A stretch of 32,652 nucleotides of DNA, from positions 1 through 32,652 of the forward strand of contig JAISTO010000171.1 in NCBI GenBank assembly GCA_031272575.1, in the 5' to 3' direction. Every line of letters starts with the position of its first letter. The first letter of the stretch is position 1. Positions 28,968-32,652 of this stretch are shown piece by piece. This stretch comes from Treponema sp. (GTDB taxonomy: Bacteria > Spirochaetota > Spirochaetia > Treponematales > Breznakiellaceae). A program made the position numbers and the translations under genes. Below the pieces are notes generated by a model. That model was not told the origin of the DNA. It was given only the letters and a program-made list of their open reading frames with translations, and made no database searches.

Positions 28968-30065
28968 ATGGCGGAAAACACCACTTTCCTGCGGCGGGTC
29001 GACGGGTTCTTCAAAAAACAGGGAATCATTTTCAGTTGGAACCGCATCGGCATAAAGGCGATGGGCGCCATGGCGCAGGGGCTTTTCGCGTCCCTGCTGA
29101 TCGGGACGATCATAGGCACGATCGCGGCGCAATTTCATATCGGCAAGTTGAACGAGATCGCGAATTTCGCGAAGGCGGGCGCCGGGGCCGCTATGGCGGT
29201 GGCCATCGGTTACGCGCTGGAAGCGCCGGCCTTCGTGCTCTACTCGCTCATAGCGGTAGGGGCCGCGGCGAACGGGCTCGGGGGCGCGGGGGGGCCGCTC
29301 GCGGTCTTCTTCATCGCGCTTATCGCGGTCTTCTGCGGCAAACTGGTGTCGCGTCTCACGCCGGTCGACCTCATCGTCACCCCCGCGGTGACTATCCTCG
29401 CGGGCGTGGGGGCCGCGTTCCTGCTCGCGCCCCCCATAGGCAAGGCGGCGCAGGCCATCGGCTGGGCGATCATGTGGGCCACCGAGCAGCAGCCCTTCGT
29501 CATGGGGGTCATCGTGTCCGCCATAGTGGGCATAGTGCTTACCCTGCCGATAAGTTCCGCGGCGCTCTGCGCGGCGCTCGGGCTCGTGGGCCTGGCCGGC
29601 GGGGCAGCGCTCGCCGGCTGCTGCGCTCACATGGTGGGCTTCGCCGTGGCCTCATGGCGCGAAAACAAAACCGGCGGCCTCCTCGCGCAGGGCCTGGGCA
29701 CGAGCATGCTGCAGGTGCCGAACCTTATGCGCAAGCCCGTGCTGTGGATACCGGCAGTGGCGGCCTCTCTGGTCAACGGCCCCCTGGCGACGGTGGTCTT
29801 CCGCTTAAGGATGAATGGCCCGCCCATATCCTCCGGCATGGGCACCTCCGGCCTCGTCGGGCCTATCGGGGTACTCAGCGGCTGGAAGGTCCCCTCGCAG
29901 GAGGCCCTCGCCCAGGGCGCGGCCGCCCTGTCACCCTCGGCCTTCGACTGGCTGGGGCTCCTCCTCGTGTCGCTCGTCATCCCCGCGGCGGTCGCGCTGC
30001 TCGTTTCAGAACTCATGCGCCGCGGCGGCCTTATTAAGCCGGGGGATTTGAAGATTGAGTGTTAG
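28968..30065 (+). CDS. PfoR-like PTS transporter subunit IIC family membrane protein
   Basis: Hydrophobic; GIKAMGAMAQGLFASLLIGTIIGT...CCAHMVGFAVASWRENKTGGLLAQGLGTSMLQVPNLMRKPVLWIP...MNGPPISSGMGTSGLVGPIGV. Confidence 0.85.
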   Translation: MAENTTFLRRVDGFFKKQGIIFSWNRIGIKAMGAMAQGLFASLLIGTIIGTIAAQFHIGKLNEIANFAKAGAGAAMAVAIGYALEAPAFVLYSLIAVGAAANGLGGAGGPLAVFFIALIAVFCGKLVSRLTPVDLIVTPAVTILAGVGAAFLLAPPIGKAAQAIGWAIMWATEQQPFVMGVIVSAIVGIVLTLPISSAALCAALGLVGLAGGAALAGCCAHMVGFAVASWRENKTGGLLAQGLGTSMLQVPNLMRKPVLWIPAVAASLVNGPLATVVFRLRMNGPPISSGMGTSGLVGPIGVLSGWKVPSQEALAQGAAALSPSAFDWLGLLLVSLVIPAAVALLVSELMRRGGLIKPGDLKIEC

Positions 30066-30089
30066 AGGGGATGCTCGTGGAGCGCCCCC

Positions 30090-30119
30090 TTGCGCAAAGA
30101 TACCCTTTCACCCTATACT
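30090..30119 (+). promoter_or_regulatory. Putative pckG promoter, TTGCGC-18-TATACT
   Basis: TTGCGC 30090-30095, 18-nt spacer, TATACT 30114-30119. Confidence 0.55.
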
Positions 30120-30173
30120 ACCCCTGAACAAGGCGGGCCGCCTCCGCGGTTTGCCTTCATAAGGAGAATGTTG

Positions 30174-32003
30174 ATGGAACTTCAAAATTTGAAGCATGCG
30201 GGCCTGAAAAAATGGATTGAAGAGGCTGCGGCCCTTATGGCCCCGGATTCGGTGGTGATCTGCGACGGAAGTCAGGCGGAATACGACCGGATGATACAGA
30301 TTACCGTGGACGCGGGGCTTGCGACACGGCTTAATCCCGCCAAAAAGCCCAACTCGGTGCTTTACCGCTCCGACCCGTCGGATGTGGCGCGTGTGGAAAA
30401 CCGCACCTTCATTGCCAGCAAGAGCAAGGACGACGCGGGCCCCACGAACAACTGGATCGACCCCGCGGAACTGAAGCACACGATGACGGACTTGTACCGC
30501 GGCAGCATGAAGGGGCGCGTCATGTACGTGATCCCCTTCTCGATGGGGCCGATAGGCTCCGGCATCGCGAAGATCGGCGTGCAGATCACCGACAGCCCCT
30601 ACGTGGTGGCCAATATGCACATCATGGCGCGGGTCGGCACGAAGGTGCTGGACGTGCTCGGCACGGACGGCTTCTATGTGCCGTGCTACCATTCGGTCGG
30701 CAAGCCGCTCGCCCCGGGCGAAAAGGACGCGGGCAAGTGGCCCTGCGCCCCTATCGACAAGAAATACATCTCGCACTTCCCGGAGACCCGCGAGATCTGG
30801 TCCTACGGCTCCGGCTACGGCGGCAACGCGCTCCTGGGCAAGAAGTGCCTGGCCCTGCGCATCGCCAGCGTTTTGGCGCGGGATGAAGGCTGGCTCGCCG
30901 AGCACATGCTCATCCTCAAAATCACCAACCCAAAGGGCGAAGTGAAATACATCACCGGCGCGTTCCCGTCCGCCTGCGGCAAGACGAACCTGGCCATGCT
31001 CATTCCGACGCTGCCCGGCTGGAAGGTGGAGACCGTGGGCGACGACATCGCCTGGATGAAGTTCGGCGCGGACGGCCGGCTCTACGCGATCAACCCGGAG
31101 GCGGGCTTCTTCGGCGTGGCCCCGGGCACCAACAACGAGAGCAACTACAACGCCATGCAGTCCTGCGCGAAAAACTCCATTTTCACCAACTGCGGCCTCA
31201 CCGAGGACGGGGACATCTGGTGGGAGATGATAGGCCACGGCGCGCCCGGCAAGACGATCATCGACTGGAAGGGGCAGACCCGCCCCGCGCCCCAGACGGA
31301 CAAGTCCCCCAAAGGCGAGGAGATCGCGCACCCCAACGCGCGCTTCACCGCGCCCGCAAAGCAGTGCCCCTGCATTGCGCCGGAATGGGAAGACCCCAAA
31401 GGCGTGCCCATCAGCGCGTTCCTCTTCGGCGGGCGCAGGCCCAGCACCATCCCCCTCGTGAACCAGAGCCTCAACTGGGCGCATGGCGTCTTCATGGGCT
31501 CCATCGTGGGCAGCGAGGTGACGGCCGCCGTCATTTCCGATCAGGTCGGCCAGGTGCGCCGCGACCCCTTCGCCATGCTCCCCTTCTGCGGCTACCACAT
31601 GGGCGACTACTTCAAGCACTGGCTCAAACTCGGCGCGTCGCACGACGAGTCCAAACTGCCGAAGATTTTCTTCGTCAACTGGTTCCGCAAAAACGACGAC
31701 GGCAAGTTCATCTGGCCCGGCTACGGGGACAACTCCCGCGTGCTCGCCTGGATTTTCGACCGCTGCGACGGCAAGGACAACTACGTGCAAACCGCCATCG
31801 GCAACCTGCCCAAGCCCGAAGCGATCGCGCGCCCGGACGGCGTCAGCGAGGCCGACCTGAAAGCGATCACCAGTGTTGACATCGAAGGCTGGAAAAAGGA
31901 GATCGCCGACGTGCGCAAGAACCACTACCCCAAATTCGGTGACAAACTGCCCGCGGAGTTGTACGCGGAACTCGACGCCATCGAAAAGCGGCTGAACGCG
32001 TAA
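30174..32003 (+). CDS. pckG: Phosphoenolpyruvate carboxykinase (GTP)
   Basis: [39 protein letters not shown]...[22 protein letters not shown] 7 nt before the ATG. Confidence 0.97.
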   Translation: MELQNLKHAGLKKWIEEAAALMAPDSVVICDGSQAEYDRMIQITVDAGLATRLNPAKKPNSVLYRSDPSDVARVENRTFIASKSKDDAGPTNNWIDPAELKHTMTDLYRGSMKGRVMYVIPFSMGPIGSGIAKIGVQITDSPYVVANMHIMARVGTKVLDVLGTDGFYVPCYHSVGKPLAPGEKDAGKWPCAPIDKKYISHFPETREIWSYGSGYGGNALLGKKCLALRIASVLARDEGWLAEHMLILKITNPKGEVKYITGAFPSACGKTNLAMLIPTLPGWKVETVGDDIAWMKFGADGRLYAINPEAGFFGVAPGTNNESNYNAMQSCAKNSIFTNCGLTEDGDIWWEMIGHGAPGKTIIDWKGQTRPAPQTDKSPKGEEIAHPNARFTAPAKQCPCIAPEWEDPKGVPISAFLFGGRRPSTIPLVNQSLNWAHGVFMGSIVGSEVTAAVISDQVGQVRRDPFAMLPFCGYHMGDYFKHWLKLGASHDESKLPKIFFVNWFRKNDDGKFIWPGYGDNSRVLAWIFDRCDGKDNYVQTAIGNLPKPEAIARPDGVSEADLKAITSVDIEGWKKEIADVRKNHYPKFGDKLPAELYAELDAIEKRLNA

Positions 32004-32020
32004 CTTGGGCATTGCTGGTG

Positions 32021-32047
32021 CCCCCCCCTGGCCCCCCAGAGGGGGGG
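32021..32047. terminator. GC-only hairpin after pckG (no U-tract)
   Basis: CCCCCCC(32022-32028) / GGGGGGG(32041-32047). Confidence 0.35.
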
Positions 32048-32081
32048 ATTTGCTTCTACTCCCTACTCCCTACCCCCCTCC

Positions 32082-32110
32082 TTGCTAATTTTTGCGAAAT
32101 GTGCTATACT
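32082..32110 (+). promoter_or_regulatory. Sigma70-type promoter, TTGCTA-17-TATACT
   Basis: TTGCTA 32082-32087, 17-nt spacer, TATACT 32105-32110. Confidence 0.6.
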
Positions 32111-32249
32111 TGTAACATGACCATGCGTTTTCATTATGCGGCGGCAAGCGCGCTTTGTGCCGCCCGCAAACCTCTTTTCCGCGGCCGCGGTGCTGGCGGC
32201 GGCGGCGCGGCGGTTTTCTCCAAAACCTCCATGCGGGGGGAAGCCGTTA

Positions 32250-32652
32250 ATGAATCTACCCCCCCCCCCGTCCCCCACTTTTTCGCGTAAGTAGCCGTCT
32301 CCCGTTTCTGCTTATTTTCCTCGCTATGGGCCTCGCCCAGCGCGCGGCCGCGCAAGGTGCCGCGGCGCCCGTCTCGTATGAAAAGGCGCTCATGTATATC
32401 GCCGCGCAGGCGCAGGCCACGGTCTCAGACGCTGACCGCGCGGCCATCGTCGATTTCCAGGCAGCAACGAGCCGGTTCCGGGAGCGCGTCATACATGACC
32501 TGATCGGTTGCCTCCTCGCGGGCAAGGTGCGCGACGTGGAGCGGCAGCACCTCGCGGCCATCCATGCGGAACAGGTCTACCAGGCCTCGGGCTTTGTAAG
32601 CGATGAGTCCGCGGTGTCCATCGGCCGCGAACTCGGCGCGACTGTCATCCTC
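32250..32652 (+). pseudogene. CsgG/LpoB-like secreted protein, truncated by window; ATG out of frame through an 11-C tract (32259-32269)
   Basis: Downstream frame encodes ..RPPLFRVSSRLPFLLIFLAMGLAQRAAAQG..ADRAAIVDFQA...LLAGKVRDVERQHLAAIHAEQVYQASGFVSDESAVSIGRELGATVIL; upstream ATG 32250 is +1 off. Confidence 0.65.

Noticed and set aside
30090-30173. Longer pckG start at 30090
   Set aside because: It overlaps the predicted promoter; ATG 30174 has AAGGAG at correct spacing and matches the expected N-terminus.
30108-32012. 634-aa minus-strand ORF antisense to pckG
   Set aside because: Same codon-bias artefact; pckG on the plus strand is full length and conserved.

Overview
The organism is probably a spirochaete, most likely Treponema-like. 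That is inferred from operon layout and protein style; no search was run. The core (about 8.3-24.9 kb) is a long ribosomal protein super-operon: rpsL-rpsG-tuf-rpsJ-rplC-rplD-rplW-rplB-rpsS-rplV-rpsC-rplP-rpmC-rpsQ-rplN-rplX-rplE-rpsN(Z)-rpsH-rplF-rplR-rpsE-rpmD-rplO-secY-rpmJ-rpsM-rpsK-rpsD-rpoA-rplQ, followed by a small zinc-ribbon/tandem-repeat protein. Left flank: a MptE/Maf-like (DUF115) gene split at a 12-G tract, an RRM RNA-binding protein with a long structured upstream region, a complete Type III R-M system (res, mod) and an RluA-type pseudouridine synthase. Right flank: a small AT-richer R-M-like island (unknown 157 aa ORF plus a beta-class DNA methyltransferase whose 3' end runs into thiD), thiD, a decayed small ORF, a glycyl-radical-enzyme activase, a PfoR-like PTS IIC, GTP-PEPCK and a truncated CsgG/LpoB-like gene whose start codon and signal peptide are out of frame at an 11-C tract. 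Most notable: (i) two surface/motility-type genes interrupted exactly at long G/C homopolymers, either phase variation or homopolymer error; (ii) a near-consensus promoter driving an about 240-370 nt hairpin-rich unannotated RNA upstream of the RRM gene; (iii) an inverted-repeat-packed region at 1-265; (iv) the R-M-like island with an uncharacterised partner ORF; (v) low-complexity extensions on S5, L15, L17 and the zinc-ribbon protein; (vi) candidate attenuators inside the alpha operon.
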